A DNA stretch of 64,000 nucleotides from HGM11788 sp964654945 (GTDB lineage Bacteria; Bacillota; Clostridia; Lachnospirales; CAG-274), in contig CAZZLN010000001.1 of assembly GCA_964654945.1 (NCBI GenBank), positions 62,001-126,000 of the forward strand. Reading direction: 5' to 3'. A program made the position numbers and the translations under genes. Shown here piece after piece: positions 54,467 to 61,886 of the stretch. The stretch's first letter is position 1, and every line of letters begins with the position of its first letter. The notes beneath the pieces were generated by a model. It was not told where the DNA came from and ran no database searches. It saw only the letters and a program-made list of their open reading frames with translations.

Positions 54467-55103
54467 TTGGAGTTGTTTCTATTTTTTCTCTCAATCGTCT
54501 TACATGAACATCAACAGAACGTACATCTCCCGGATAGCCATAACCCCATACTGTATTCAAAAGATTTTCTCTGCTGTAAACCTTTCCGGGATTTTTCATA
54601 AAAAGCTCCAAAAGGTCAAATTCCTTTGCGGTTAAATTCTTTTCCTTTCCATTTATAAAGCATCTTCTGCTTTCAAGGTCAATGCTGAGTTCTCTTGAAG
54701 TAAGTATATTATTCTTTTTAGCCTGTTTTGACACAGGCGCAACACTTCTTCTTAATATTGCCTTTATTCTCGCTTTAAGCTCAAGAATATTAAATGGCTT
54801 TGTAATATAATCATCGGCACCATATTCAAGTCCCAGTATTTTATCCATATCCTCACCTTTTGCTGTTACCATAATAATAGGCACATTTGAAAATTCTCTT
54901 ATCATAGTACACACTTCAAGACCATCAATTTTAGGAAGCATAACATCAAGAAGTATAAGAGAATAGTCATTAGCCTTTGCAAGATTATATGCTTCTTCTC
55001 CGTCATAGGCAACATCAACCTCCATATCTTCCTGTTCAAGACTAAATTTTATGCCCTTTACAATTAATTTTTCATCATCTACTACTAAAATTCTTTTTGC
55101 CAT
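54414..55103 (-). CDS. OmpR/WalR-type response regulator
   Basis: A 229-residue regulator. The receiver has VVDDE, the phosphorylated Asp in LILLDVMLP, Thr in MVTAKG and Lys in ITKPF. The winged helix contains LTAKEFDLLELFMKNPGKVYSR-type sequence (about 160-180), WGYGYPGDVRSVDVHVRRLR (about 190-209) and the final GVGYYF. The YPGDVRSVDVHVRRLREKIE stretch is very close to WalR, the essential cell-wall regulator of Firmicutes. It would control peptidoglycan hydrolases if this is WalR. Confidence 0.92.
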   Translation of the reverse strand: MAKRILVVDDEKLIVKGIKFSLEQEDMEVDVAYDGEEAYNLAKANDYSLILLDVMLPKIDGLEVCTMIREFSNVPIIMVTAKGEDMDKILGLEYGADDYITKPFNILELKARIKAILRRSVAPVSKQAKKNNILTSRELSIDLESRRCFINGKEKNLTAKEFDLLELFMKNPGKVYSRENLLNTVWGYGYPGDVRSVDVHVRRLREKIETTPSDPKYIHTKWGVGYYFQ

Positions 55104-55121
55104 TTATTATTCCACCTCTGC

Positions 55122-55487
55122 CTATATAGTTAAATATTTTTTAATGTTATCATAAGTTTTCTGACCTATTCCGTCTACTTTAAGAATTTCATCAACGGAT
55201 TTAAAACCCTTATGCTCTTTTCTGTAATCAATAATTTTGTTTGCAGTCTTATTGCCTATATCAGGGAGTGATACCAGCTCGTCATAAGATGCAGTATTAA
55301 TATTAATTGTAACATTAATATTTTCTTCCAAATTTTCCGATTTGTCAATACTATTTTTAACTAAATCTTCTGTATTTTCTGTTATATTGACATTTTCTGC
55401 ATTTAATTTATCAAAGTTTATACAATACCATACACCAAACAATATAACAAAAATTACAGTGATTACTATAGAAAATTTACCAATCAT
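55122..55487 (-). CDS. comEA: ComEA-like helix-hairpin-helix DNA-binding protein
   Basis: A 121-residue protein with an N-terminal membrane anchor (about 3-21), a Glu/Asn-rich linker, and a ComEA-type domain with two helix-hairpin-helix motifs (LVSLPDIGNKTANKIIDY and ILKVDGIGQKTYDNI). ComEA binds incoming DNA outside the membrane for ComEC. It lies first in the same run of genes as comEC, five kilobases upstream, separated by the two-component pair and GerM gene. It is shorter in its linker than B. subtilis ComEA. Confidence 0.88.
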   Translation of the reverse strand: MIGKFSIVITVIFVILFGVWYCINFDKLNAENVNITENTEDLVKNSIDKSENLEENINVTININTASYDELVSLPDIGNKTANKIIDYRKEHKGFKSVDEILKVDGIGQKTYDNIKKYLTI

Positions 55488-55508
55488 ATAAATACTCCTA
55501 AAAAAATC

Positions 55509-55537
55509 TTGAATAAACTCAAATTTTATTATATAAT
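55509..55537 (+). promoter_or_regulatory. Promoter of the D,D-carboxypeptidase gene
   Basis: TTGAAT (55509-55514), 17 bases, perfect TATAAT (55532-55537), about 30 bases before the ATG. Its -10 overlaps that of the divergent comEA promoter by two bases. Confidence 0.75.
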
Positions 55538-55556
55538 AGTAACGACTTTTTTGAAA
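55528..55556 (-). promoter_or_regulatory. Promoter of the comEA-comEC-holA operon
   Basis: On the - strand TTTCAA (55556-55551), 17 bases, perfect TATAAT (55533-55528). Both -10 boxes sit in the palindrome ATTATATAAT (55528-55537), so the two divergent promoters cannot be occupied at once. Confidence 0.65.
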
Positions 55557-55567
55557 GGGATTCCATT

Positions 55568-57109
55568 ATGAAACATAAAAATTTACTAATTTATTTTAAC
55601 ATATTTATACTTACTTTAACAATAGCTTTTTCAAATATTTATTGTAATTTTGCAATGGGCGAAACAAACGTCGAAACAACAACCGAAACAACAACTGAAG
55701 CTCCCTCTGTAATACATAATTTTTGCGAAAGTGAAAAACAGCTTGATATAAAAGCAAGAGCCGCTATTCTTGTTGATGCTGACACAGGAGTTGTATTATA
55801 CGAAAAAAATGCAGACGAAGTCTTATATCCCGCAAGTATAACTAAAATTATGTCTGCACTTTTAGGCTGTGAATATGGTGAAGAGGGAAAATTTAACGAA
55901 ACTGTAACCCATTCTGAAAATGCAATTAATGGTATAGGCTATGGCTCAAGCACAATGGGCATGAAAATCGGTGAACAGATTTCACTTGAAGATTGTCTTT
56001 ACGGAATTATGATGTGTTCTGCCAATGAAGCTTGTATGGCACTTGCAGAGCATATCGCAGGAAGTGTGGATAAATTTGTTGATATGATGAATGAAAGAGC
56101 AAAAGAAATTGGGTGTACAAACACTCATTTTACAAACCCTCATGGATTTCATGACCCTGACCATTACACAACAGCAAGGGATATGTCAATAATTACAAGA
56201 GAAGCAATTAAAAACGAAAAATTTTCTGAAATTTGGGGTACTATGCTCAGAACATTACCTCCCACAAATCTTGTAAATGAGCAAAGAGGTCTTGTAAACA
56301 GAGCAAAAATACTTGATGATGAATCACAATATTATTATCCATATATAAAGGGAGCTAAAACAGGTTTTCACGATGAAGCATTAAACACTCTCGTTACTTA
56401 TTCGGAAAAAGACGATGCAAGGCTTATTTCTGTAATTATGAAAGATGCGGGAGCTCCTCTTGCCTATAGTGATACAAAACTGCTTTTTGACTATGGTTTT
56501 ACTCAATATTCAAAAGCCGATTTATATAATGGTTCAGAATTTTCTGCTGAAATACCCGTTGTTCAGACCTACAATAACAGTGAATATCCTTTAGGCGAAA
56601 TAAACGCTTCAATAAATGGAAATTTTGAAAAAACAGTACCAAAGCCAATAAACAAAGATAGTATTACTGTTGAACCAGTACTTGAAGAAAAGCTCGAAGC
56701 GCCTGTTGCCATAGGTGATGTTGTAGGTAAACTAAAAATCATTTATGAAGATACGGAAATAGGAGAAATGGATGTTACAGCTTCCGCCTCAATAGAAAAA
56801 TTAAGCAACAGTGAAATGGCTAAAAAAGTGCTTGTTGCAAATATTAAATATTACGGTAAAAAAATTGTTAAATATGTTGGTATTGTTTTAGGTGCATTAA
56901 TAATTTTTATTATATTAATAAAAATTATAAGAGTAATATTTAGACAAAAAAAGAAGAAAAAACGCCGCCGTAAAAAAAGTGCTAAATCAAAAAAGAAAGT
57001 ATCAAACAGAAACGGAAGCAATAAAAGACAAGTAAACAGCAATAAAAATTTGTCAAAAAACAGACCGGTAAGAAAAAGACCTCAATCAGAAAGACCTGTA
57101 AGAAAATAG
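55568..57109 (+). CDS. dacF: D-alanyl-D-alanine carboxypeptidase (DacF/PBP5 type)
   Basis: Trims the terminal D-Ala of peptidoglycan stem peptides. After a signal peptide and a Thr-rich linker come the three penicillin-binding motifs: SITK (nucleophile Ser in PASITKIM), SAN in CSANEACMA and KTG in GAKTGFHD. A PBP5-like C-terminal beta domain follows to about 415. An unambiguous membrane helix lies near 433-455. The last 50 residues are a very basic tail (runs of Lys and Arg, PVRKRPQSERPVRK at the end), which is unusual for this family. It has its own promoter and a strong terminator. Confidence 0.92.
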   Translation: MKHKNLLIYFNIFILTLTIAFSNIYCNFAMGETNVETTTETTTEAPSVIHNFCESEKQLDIKARAAILVDADTGVVLYEKNADEVLYPASITKIMSALLGCEYGEEGKFNETVTHSENAINGIGYGSSTMGMKIGEQISLEDCLYGIMMCSANEACMALAEHIAGSVDKFVDMMNERAKEIGCTNTHFTNPHGFHDPDHYTTARDMSIITREAIKNEKFSEIWGTMLRTLPPTNLVNEQRGLVNRAKILDDESQYYYPYIKGAKTGFHDEALNTLVTYSEKDDARLISVIMKDAGAPLAYSDTKLLFDYGFTQYSKADLYNGSEFSAEIPVVQTYNNSEYPLGEINASINGNFEKTVPKPINKDSITVEPVLEEKLEAPVAIGDVVGKLKIIYEDTEIGEMDVTASASIEKLSNSEMAKKVLVANIKYYGKKIVKYVGIVLGALIIFIILIKIIRVIFRQKKKKKRRRKKSAKSKKKVSNRNGSNKRQVNSNKNLSKNRPVRKRPQSERPVRK

Positions 57110-57209
57110 CCAACCTGTATAAAGGAGCAATATTACATTATCACAAGGGTTATCGGCTCAAACTAAATTGCATAACACCGATGGAATATCATTCCATTGC
57201 GTCAGCGTA

Positions 57210-57249
57210 AAAAATTCCGCCACTGCTGCACAGCAGTGGCGGAATTTTT
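57210..57249. terminator. Strong bidirectional terminator after dacF
   Basis: A 19-bp perfect stem (57210-57228 with 57231-57249) with a 2-base loop, GC-rich in the centre and ending in A and T tracts on both sides. It serves dacF on + and may stop the L,D-transpeptidase transcript on -. Confidence 0.9.
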
Positions 57250-57284
57250 GAAAGCTTGAATTTGTAAACTTTTTTGTTTTTAAA

Positions 57285-57324
57285 CTGTCTGCTTGACAGA
57301 GGCACATCATAGTGATACAGACAG
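57285..57324 (-). terminator. Possible terminator of the L,D-transpeptidase gene
   Basis: A 7-bp inverted repeat CTGTCTG/CAGACAG (57285-57291 with 57318-57324). On the - strand it follows GGGG and leads into TTTAAAAAC. The loop is long (26 bases) and the T-tract poor. Confidence 0.35.
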
Positions 57325-57378
57325 CCCCTTTATTTTATATAAAAGGAATATAACTGCCTCCCCTGACGTCTTAGTAAC

Positions 57379-58308
57379 TTATCGGCTATATACCACAATT
57401 GGCTCACCTACTGTCATATACTGTGACATTTGGTCTGCTATGTGGCTTGGAAGATTAATACACCCATGAGAACCATATCCCGCCTGCCATCTGGCTAAGC
57501 CAAAGGAACTCTGCCAAGAGGCATCATGTAATCCGCAGCCCATATAAAAAGCTGACCAATGGTTGACCATTGTGTCCCAAGAAGAACCTCTTAGTCTTGT
57601 TCTTCCTAAAATATTTTTAATAGAAAATGTTCCTGTTGGTGTAGGTGTTGATTTCTTACCGGTTACACAATCAGTTGACAAAACACATTTGCCATTCTGA
57701 AACCAAAATATTTTTTGATTGCTTATATCGCACTCTATATAACTGTTACCTAAGCTGGGACTAAATTCTAAGGATAAGTCACTAAATGTAAGTAATGCAG
57801 GGAAAACCTGTGATACTATATCTCTGGTTGTAAAGGTTTCATTTACCCTATAATCTCCCTTAGGCAGTGATACAATAGAGCCATTCCAGCTCTTAAAAGT
57901 TGTTGAACTTCCATAGCAATCATAAATATATTTACACCAGCTATAGATTTGATTATAATTTATACCGCCTGTATTTCTATCTGTCATTTCCGCAATTTTG
58001 CTCTTTTCCAAAGTGATTACCCTTCCGCCAACATTTACACTAATATCACATTCTAAATTTTTATTGAGCCTTTTTAAATGGTTCTCCATTGATTGCGTTG
58101 CAAACATATCATCAGGTATTTTAAAACATTCATCAAAAATAATATCATCTACATAAGCTATTTTTGCAGATGTTTCTGATTTAATTTCACTATTATATAC
58201 AGTTGTTTGCTCTGTTTCAGTCATATTCGTATCTGCCATTACAGCAGATGTAAACATTATAGATGTACACAAAGTAAATATAATATTATATAATTTCATA
58301 TAATACAT
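57379..58308 (-). CDS. L,D-transpeptidase (YkuD domain), secreted
   Basis: Makes 3-3 cross-links in peptidoglycan or links proteins to it, without penicillin sensitivity. The 309 residues have a signal peptide (about 1-25), a helical region with a YkuD-associated peptidoglycan-binding fold (about 80-180; SWNGSIVSLPKGDYRV), and the YkuD domain. Its catalytic motif GSHGCINLP holds the nucleophile Cys near residue 283, preceded by a His in MGCGLHDASW. It is shorter than the related enzymes of about 450 residues, having only one binding repeat. It converges with dacF, another cell-wall enzyme. Confidence 0.92.
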   Translation of the reverse strand: MYYMKLYNIIFTLCTSIMFTSAVMADTNMTETEQTTVYNSEIKSETSAKIAYVDDIIFDECFKIPDDMFATQSMENHLKRLNKNLECDISVNVGGRVITLEKSKIAEMTDRNTGGINYNQIYSWCKYIYDCYGSSTTFKSWNGSIVSLPKGDYRVNETFTTRDIVSQVFPALLTFSDLSLEFSPSLGNSYIECDISNQKIFWFQNGKCVLSTDCVTGKKSTPTPTGTFSIKNILGRTRLRGSSWDTMVNHWSAFYMGCGLHDASWQSSFGLARWQAGYGSHGCINLPSHIADQMSQYMTVGEPIVVYSR

Positions 58309-58403
58309 CCCCTTTAAGTATTTTAAACTTGTTTTTAATATATACCCTCACTATTTTTATATATATTATTACAGCTGAACAAATTACTAAATTCTTTCCA
58401 TAA

Positions 58404-58432
58404 ATTATAACATATATCAGGCTATTTTGCAA
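58404..58432 (-). promoter_or_regulatory. Promoter of the L,D-transpeptidase gene
   Basis: TTGCAA (58432-58427), 17 bases, perfect TATAAT (58409-58404) on the - strand. The leader to the ATG at 58308 would be about 90 bases. Confidence 0.75.
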
Positions 58433-58655
58433 AAAATATTTATATTTCCTTAAAAAGTTTCCTTAAAAAATTCGAGAGCATTTTTTGATACTGTTCCGGT
58501 ATTTATTACCTCTGATGTCAATATGATATGTCATTAAGTCAAAAACATATTAAAACTATATTTAAAGACCTGTTGAGAAATGTCCAATGCCCTGCTCAGC
58601 CTTGCCGTTTAGGGCAAATTAAATTTAAAATTATATAAGCTTTTGTACTGAAATT

Positions 58656-58692
58656 AAAAAGAGGAACTGCCTAAAGGGTAATTCCTCTTTTT
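58656..58692 (-). terminator. Terminator of rpsB-tsf
   Basis: An 11-bp perfect stem AAAAAGAGGAA/TTCCTCTTTTT (58656-58666 with 58682-58692) around 15 bases, followed on the - strand by AATTT. It is 72 bases after the tsf stop. Confidence 0.82.
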
Positions 58693-58764
58693 ATTTATAT
58701 TTTAACTATTTACCGGTAAAAATGAATTTACAAGTGTTATGGAAATTATGCCAAAGTCGGTGAT

Positions 58765-59697
58765 TTACTGCATAGCTTTAGCAACTTCTTCAGCAAAATT
58801 TTCATTCTTTTTTTCAATGCCTTCACCTGTTTCAAATCTTACAAAGCTCTTAACTGCAAGACTTGTGCCAACTTCCTTAGCTACAGACTCAACATACTGT
58901 TTAACAGAAATTTTGTCACCCTGTACATATTCCTGTTCTAATAAACAAACTTCCTTTAATTCCTTATTTAATCTGCCTGTAAGCATCTTTTCAAGGATAT
59001 TTTCAGGCTTATTAGCATTTTTAGGGTCATTTTTAGCCTGTTCCATAAGGACTTCTTTTTCATGAGCAATAAAGTCAGCGGGAACATCATCAGTGCCAAC
59101 AAACTTAGGATTCATAGCAGCAATCTGCATTGCAACATTCTTACCTGCAACAGTAATTGCATTATCTTTAGAATCAGTAACAAATTCAACAATAACTGCA
59201 ATCTTACCGCCTGCATGAATGTAAGAAACCAAGTTAGAATTACCTTTATTAACAACCTTTTCAAATCTTCTGATATTTAAGTTTTCACCAATAACAGAAA
59301 TTTTTTCAGTTAATGCTTCTTTTACGGTCTGGTCAGAATTTTCGATATATTTTTCTTCGAATAATTCTTCGACAGTCTTAGCATTAGACTGAGCAATCTG
59401 CATAGCAATAGACTTAACAAAGTTCTGGAATAATTCATTCTTAGCAACAAAGTCTGTTTCGCTATTAACTTCAACAACAACAGCAACTGAATTATCTTCT
59501 GCAATATAAGCATAGCTTAATCCCTCAGCAGCAATTCTTCCTGCTTTCTTAGCGGCATTAGCAAGACCCTGCTTTCTTAAAAATTCAATAGCTTCTTCGA
59601 TATTACCATCAGTTTCTACAAGAGCATTCTTACAAGCACTCATACCTACGCCTGTTAATTCTCTCAATTCTTTAATCATAGCAGCAGTAACAGCCAT
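58765..59697 (-). CDS. tsf: Translation elongation factor Ts
   Basis: Nucleotide exchange factor for EF-Tu. The 310 residues begin with the UBA-like domain (IKELRELTGVGMSACKNAL) and carry the EF-Tu contact motif TDFVAKNE near 80, then IAMQIAAMNP and the C-terminal coiled part. Codon use is less AT-biased than in neighbours, as expected for a highly expressed gene. It follows rpsB by 88 bases in the standard order. Confidence 0.97.
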   Translation of the reverse strand: MAVTAAMIKELRELTGVGMSACKNALVETDGNIEEAIEFLRKQGLANAAKKAGRIAAEGLSYAYIAEDNSVAVVVEVNSETDFVAKNELFQNFVKSIAMQIAQSNAKTVEELFEEKYIENSDQTVKEALTEKISVIGENLNIRRFEKVVNKGNSNLVSYIHAGGKIAVIVEFVTDSKDNAITVAGKNVAMQIAAMNPKFVGTDDVPADFIAHEKEVLMEQAKNDPKNANKPENILEKMLTGRLNKELKEVCLLEQEYVQGDKISVKQYVESVAKEVGTSLAVKSFVRFETGEGIEKKNENFAEEVAKAMQ

Positions 59698-59785
59698 TTT
59701 TTTATCCTCCTGTTATTTATAATCTAAATATAGTTTAAAAATAAAGGCTTCAGCCTTAATAATGACCAAAGCCTCTTGTTACAAA

Positions 59786-60517
59786 TTATTCTGCAGAAAC
59801 TTCTTCGTTAGCTTCTGTTTCAGGAACTTCCATTTCGCCCTGCTTAGACTCTACAACAGCGTCAGCAATTCTGCCTGCAATAAGCTTTACGGCTCTGATA
59901 GCATCGTCATTGCCGGGAATAACATAATCAACCTCTTCAGGATCACAGTTTGTATCAACAATAGCTACAATAGGAATATTTAAACTATGAGCTTCCTGTA
60001 CTGCAATTCTTTCCTTTCTAGGGTCAACGATAAACATACAATCAGGAATTCTCTTCATTTCCTTGATACCGCCGATATTTCTGTCAAGCTTTTCTTTTTC
60101 ATGCATAAGCTTAGCAACTTCCTTTTTAGGAAGTAAATCCATAGTACCATCTTCAATCATAGCGTCAAGCTCTTTTAATCTCTTAATTCTGGTCTTTACA
60201 GTAGTGAAATTAGTAAGCATACCGCCTAACCATCTTTCGTTTACATAGTACATACCACATCTCTGAGCTTCTTCTTTAATAGAATCCTGAGCCTGCTTTT
60301 TAGTACCAACAAAAAGAATTTCACCGCCATCATTAACAATATCAGCAACAGCCTGATAAGCTTCTTCAACTTTCTTAACTGTCTTTTGTAAGTCAATGAT
60401 ATAAATACCGTTTCTTTCAGCAAAGATATACTCTGCCATCTTAGGGTTCCATCTTCTGGTCTGATGACCAAAGTGAACACCTGCTTCTAATAACTGTTTC
60501 ATTGAAATAACGCCCAT
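59786..60517 (-). CDS. rpsB: 30S ribosomal protein S2
   Basis: Component of the small ribosomal subunit near the shoulder and head. The 243 residues match S2 from [20 protein letters not shown] (about 6-25) through [30 protein letters not shown] and [14 protein letters not shown], followed by a Glu-rich tail. AAGGAGG is eight bases upstream. It starts a two-gene operon with tsf. Confidence 0.97.
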   Translation of the reverse strand: MGVISMKQLLEAGVHFGHQTRRWNPKMAEYIFAERNGIYIIDLQKTVKKVEEAYQAVADIVNDGGEILFVGTKKQAQDSIKEEAQRCGMYYVNERWLGGMLTNFTTVKTRIKRLKELDAMIEDGTMDLLPKKEVAKLMHEKEKLDRNIGGIKEMKRIPDCMFIVDPRKERIAVQEAHSLNIPIVAIVDTNCDPEEVDYVIPGNDDAIRAVKLIAGRIADAVVESKQGEMEVPETEANEEVSAE

Positions 60518-60548
60518 TATTTCGTCCTCCTTAAATTTGTTTTACCTC

Positions 60549-60606
60549 CACAGATTTATGACAAGAACTGTTTTACAAACAGCACAGCTTACCAAAACCA
60601 TCTGTG
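60549..60606 (-). promoter_or_regulatory. Structured leader of rpsB mRNA
   Basis: The roughly 100-base leader can fold with an outer 7-bp stem (60600-60606 with 60549-60555, CACAGAT/ATCTGTG) and an inner 6-bp hairpin (60577-60582 with 60568-60573). S2 autoregulates its operon in other bacteria through leader structures, so this may be a comparable site; the match to a known motif was not tested. Confidence 0.4.
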
Positions 60607-60627
60607 TGTGTTATTTACAACATTTAG

Positions 60628-60656
60628 ATTATAACACATATATTTACATATTGCAA
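60628..60656 (-). promoter_or_regulatory. Promoter of rpsB-tsf
   Basis: TTGCAA (60656-60651), 17 bases, perfect TATAAT (60633-60628) on the - strand, giving a leader of about 100 bases. Confidence 0.82.
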
Positions 60657-60681
60657 GAAAAAAATTCAATAATATGTAAAA

Positions 60682-60705
60682 TAAAAAACGAGCTGATTAA
60701 GCTCG
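60682..60705 (-). terminator. Terminator of the tRNA-Lys pair
   Basis: On the - strand CGAGCT (60705-60700) pairs with AGCTCG (60694-60689) around a 5-base loop, followed by TTTTTTATTTT. It starts six bases after the downstream tRNA. Confidence 0.88.
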
Positions 60706-60710
60706 CAAAA

Positions 60711-60783
60711 TGCGCGACCGGGGGTTCGAACCCCGGACCTTGTGATTAAGAGTCACCTGCTCTGCCAGCTGAGCTAGTCGCGC
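60711..60783 (-). tRNA. tRNA-Lys (anticodon CTT), copy 2
   Basis: A 73-base cloverleaf with GCGCGAC acceptor stem, D arm GCTC/GAGC, anticodon stem GTGA/TCAC with loop CTCTTAA (anticodon CTT), T arm CGGGG/CCCCG with TTCGAAC, and discriminator A. CCA is not encoded. It is identical in sequence to the copy at 60853-60925. Confidence 0.97.
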
Positions 60784-60800
60784 ATAGATTTAATTTTATA

Positions 60801-60854
60801 TTAAAGTCTGTTTTAAAAACTGAGTGTGTTAAAGTCTGTTTTAAAAACTGAGTG
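60801..60854. repeat. 26-bp direct repeat between the two tRNA-Lys genes
   Basis: TTAAAGTCTGTTTTAAAAAC continued by TGAGTG occurs at 60801-60826 and again at 60829-60854, a 28-base period. The second copy overlaps the 3' edge of the upstream tRNA by two bases. Confidence 0.9.
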
Positions 60855-60925
60855 CGCGACCGGGGGTTCGAACCCCGGACCTTGTGATTAAGAGTCACCT
60901 GCTCTGCCAGCTGAGCTAGTCGCGC
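60853..60925 (-). tRNA. tRNA-Lys (anticodon CTT), copy 1
   Basis: Same 73-base sequence as copy 2, first in the transcript. Its leader holds a 9-bp inverted repeat, ATATCTTTT/AAAAGATAT (60926-60934 with 60957-60965), which begins right at the mature 5' end and might present the RNase P site in a stem. Confidence 0.97.
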
Positions 60926-60963
60926 ATATCTTTTGCCATGCTTATTTGCATTCAACAAAAGAT

Positions 60964-60992
60964 ATGTTACCACAGTTTTTACACTTTGTCAA
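60964..60992 (-). promoter_or_regulatory. Promoter of the tRNA-Lys genes
   Basis: Perfect TTGACA (60992-60987), 17 bases, TAACAT (60969-60964) on the - strand, about 40 bases before copy 1. Confidence 0.75.
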
Positions 60993-61028
60993 CACTTTTT
61001 TCAAAAAATCAGGAATTTTGGGGATTTA

Positions 61029-61886
61029 TTACTCCTCTAATTCTGTTATTTCCTCATAATCATCAGTGCTTTCTGATTCAGTTACCTCAGGATAAGAATT
61101 GACATCATCAATTTCATCAACTTTTGTATTTCCTATATCGGTAAATTCAACCTTAGACTTATATACATAAGGATTAACTTCATCACCAATTTTATGATCA
61201 TAATTTAATGTAAATGTATAACCTTTCATTATATTATTTTCATCTATTTCGAACATAAGATTAACATAATTTACTGTTATACTTTCATCGGCATCCAAAG
61301 GATTTCCGTCTTCTTCAAAATCTGTTATAAGTCCATTTTCATATTCTATAGGGTCATACTGTAAAAAATATATTTTGCTGCTGCCCTGTTCAATACAGCC
61401 AAATTTAGAAACAAGACCTGTGTCAATATTAAAAGAATATCCGTCATTTTCCATAAGAAAAGTCGTGAAGCTCTTATTAACTTTCTGCTTATCTCCATCT
61501 ACATCAGAATAATAGTAATTATCGGCATAATACCCCTTTACATTAACTTCATCACCATTTTCATTTGAAATAATTTTAAGGCTTGCCTTGTTGCTGTCAG
61601 CATAGTCAAGTTTAAGTGAAATATCATTTATAAGCTTTTCTTCACCATAACTAGACGTAAAATTCATATTAATTGTTATATTTTCATTTTTAATTGCAGC
61701 TGTCAAGGCTTCTGTAAATATATCGGAGCTTCTTCCATTGCTTATAGTTGCGTCATCTCCTATCTGATTTTCAGCAAAAATATCAGCACAGGCAATGTTA
61801 TATTCCTTATTTTCGTTAAAACCGCAGCCAACACAAGCAGCAGCAACAATCGCAGAAACCAAAAACAATTTTAATTTTTTCTTCAT
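61029..61886 (-). CDS. Predicted lipoprotein of unknown function
   Basis: A 285-residue protein with a signal peptide and lipobox ACVGC (Cys22). The mature part is Asn, Asp and Glu rich with beta-strand patterning. It has a general likeness to DUF6612/LolA-like clostridial lipoproteins, but I cannot assign it with confidence. The C-terminal 20 residues are acidic. It overlaps recN by four bases (ATGA), so it is made with recN even though no functional link is known. Confidence 0.7.
   Translation of the reverse strand: MKKKLKLFLVSAIVAAACVGCGFNENKEYNIACADIFAENQIGDDATISNGRSSDIFTEALTAAIKNENITINMNFTSSYGEEKLINDISLKLDYADSNKASLKIISNENGDEVNVKGYYADNYYYSDVDGDKQKVNKSFTTFLMENDGYSFNIDTGLVSKFGCIEQGSSKIYFLQYDPIEYENGLITDFEEDGNPLDADESITVNYVNLMFEIDENNIMKGYTFTLNYDHKIGDEVNPYVYKSKVEFTDIGNTKVDEIDDVNSYPEVTESESTDDYEEITELEE

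Larger units (their letters stand above)
58309..58764. other. 456-base intergenic region between the L,D-transpeptidase and tsf
   Basis: Contains the L,D-transpeptidase promoter (58404-58432), a direct repeat of TTTCCTTAAAAA near 58447-58471, a small inverted repeat in TTGCCGTTTAGGGCAA (about 58602-58617), and the tsf terminator (58656-58692). I see no coding frame with a ribosome site and no recognisable RNA between 58440 and 58650. Confidence 0.6.

Noticed and set aside
57110..57209. Possible small RNA or insertion remnant after dacF.
   Set aside because: Only a short palindrome ATGGAAT/ATTCCAT and untranslated sequence before the terminator are seen; nothing matches a known element.
60746..60973. 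A 75-residue frame over the tRNA-Lys pair.
   Set aside because: It is the antisense/sense reading of the tRNA genes, a well-known false gene pattern.
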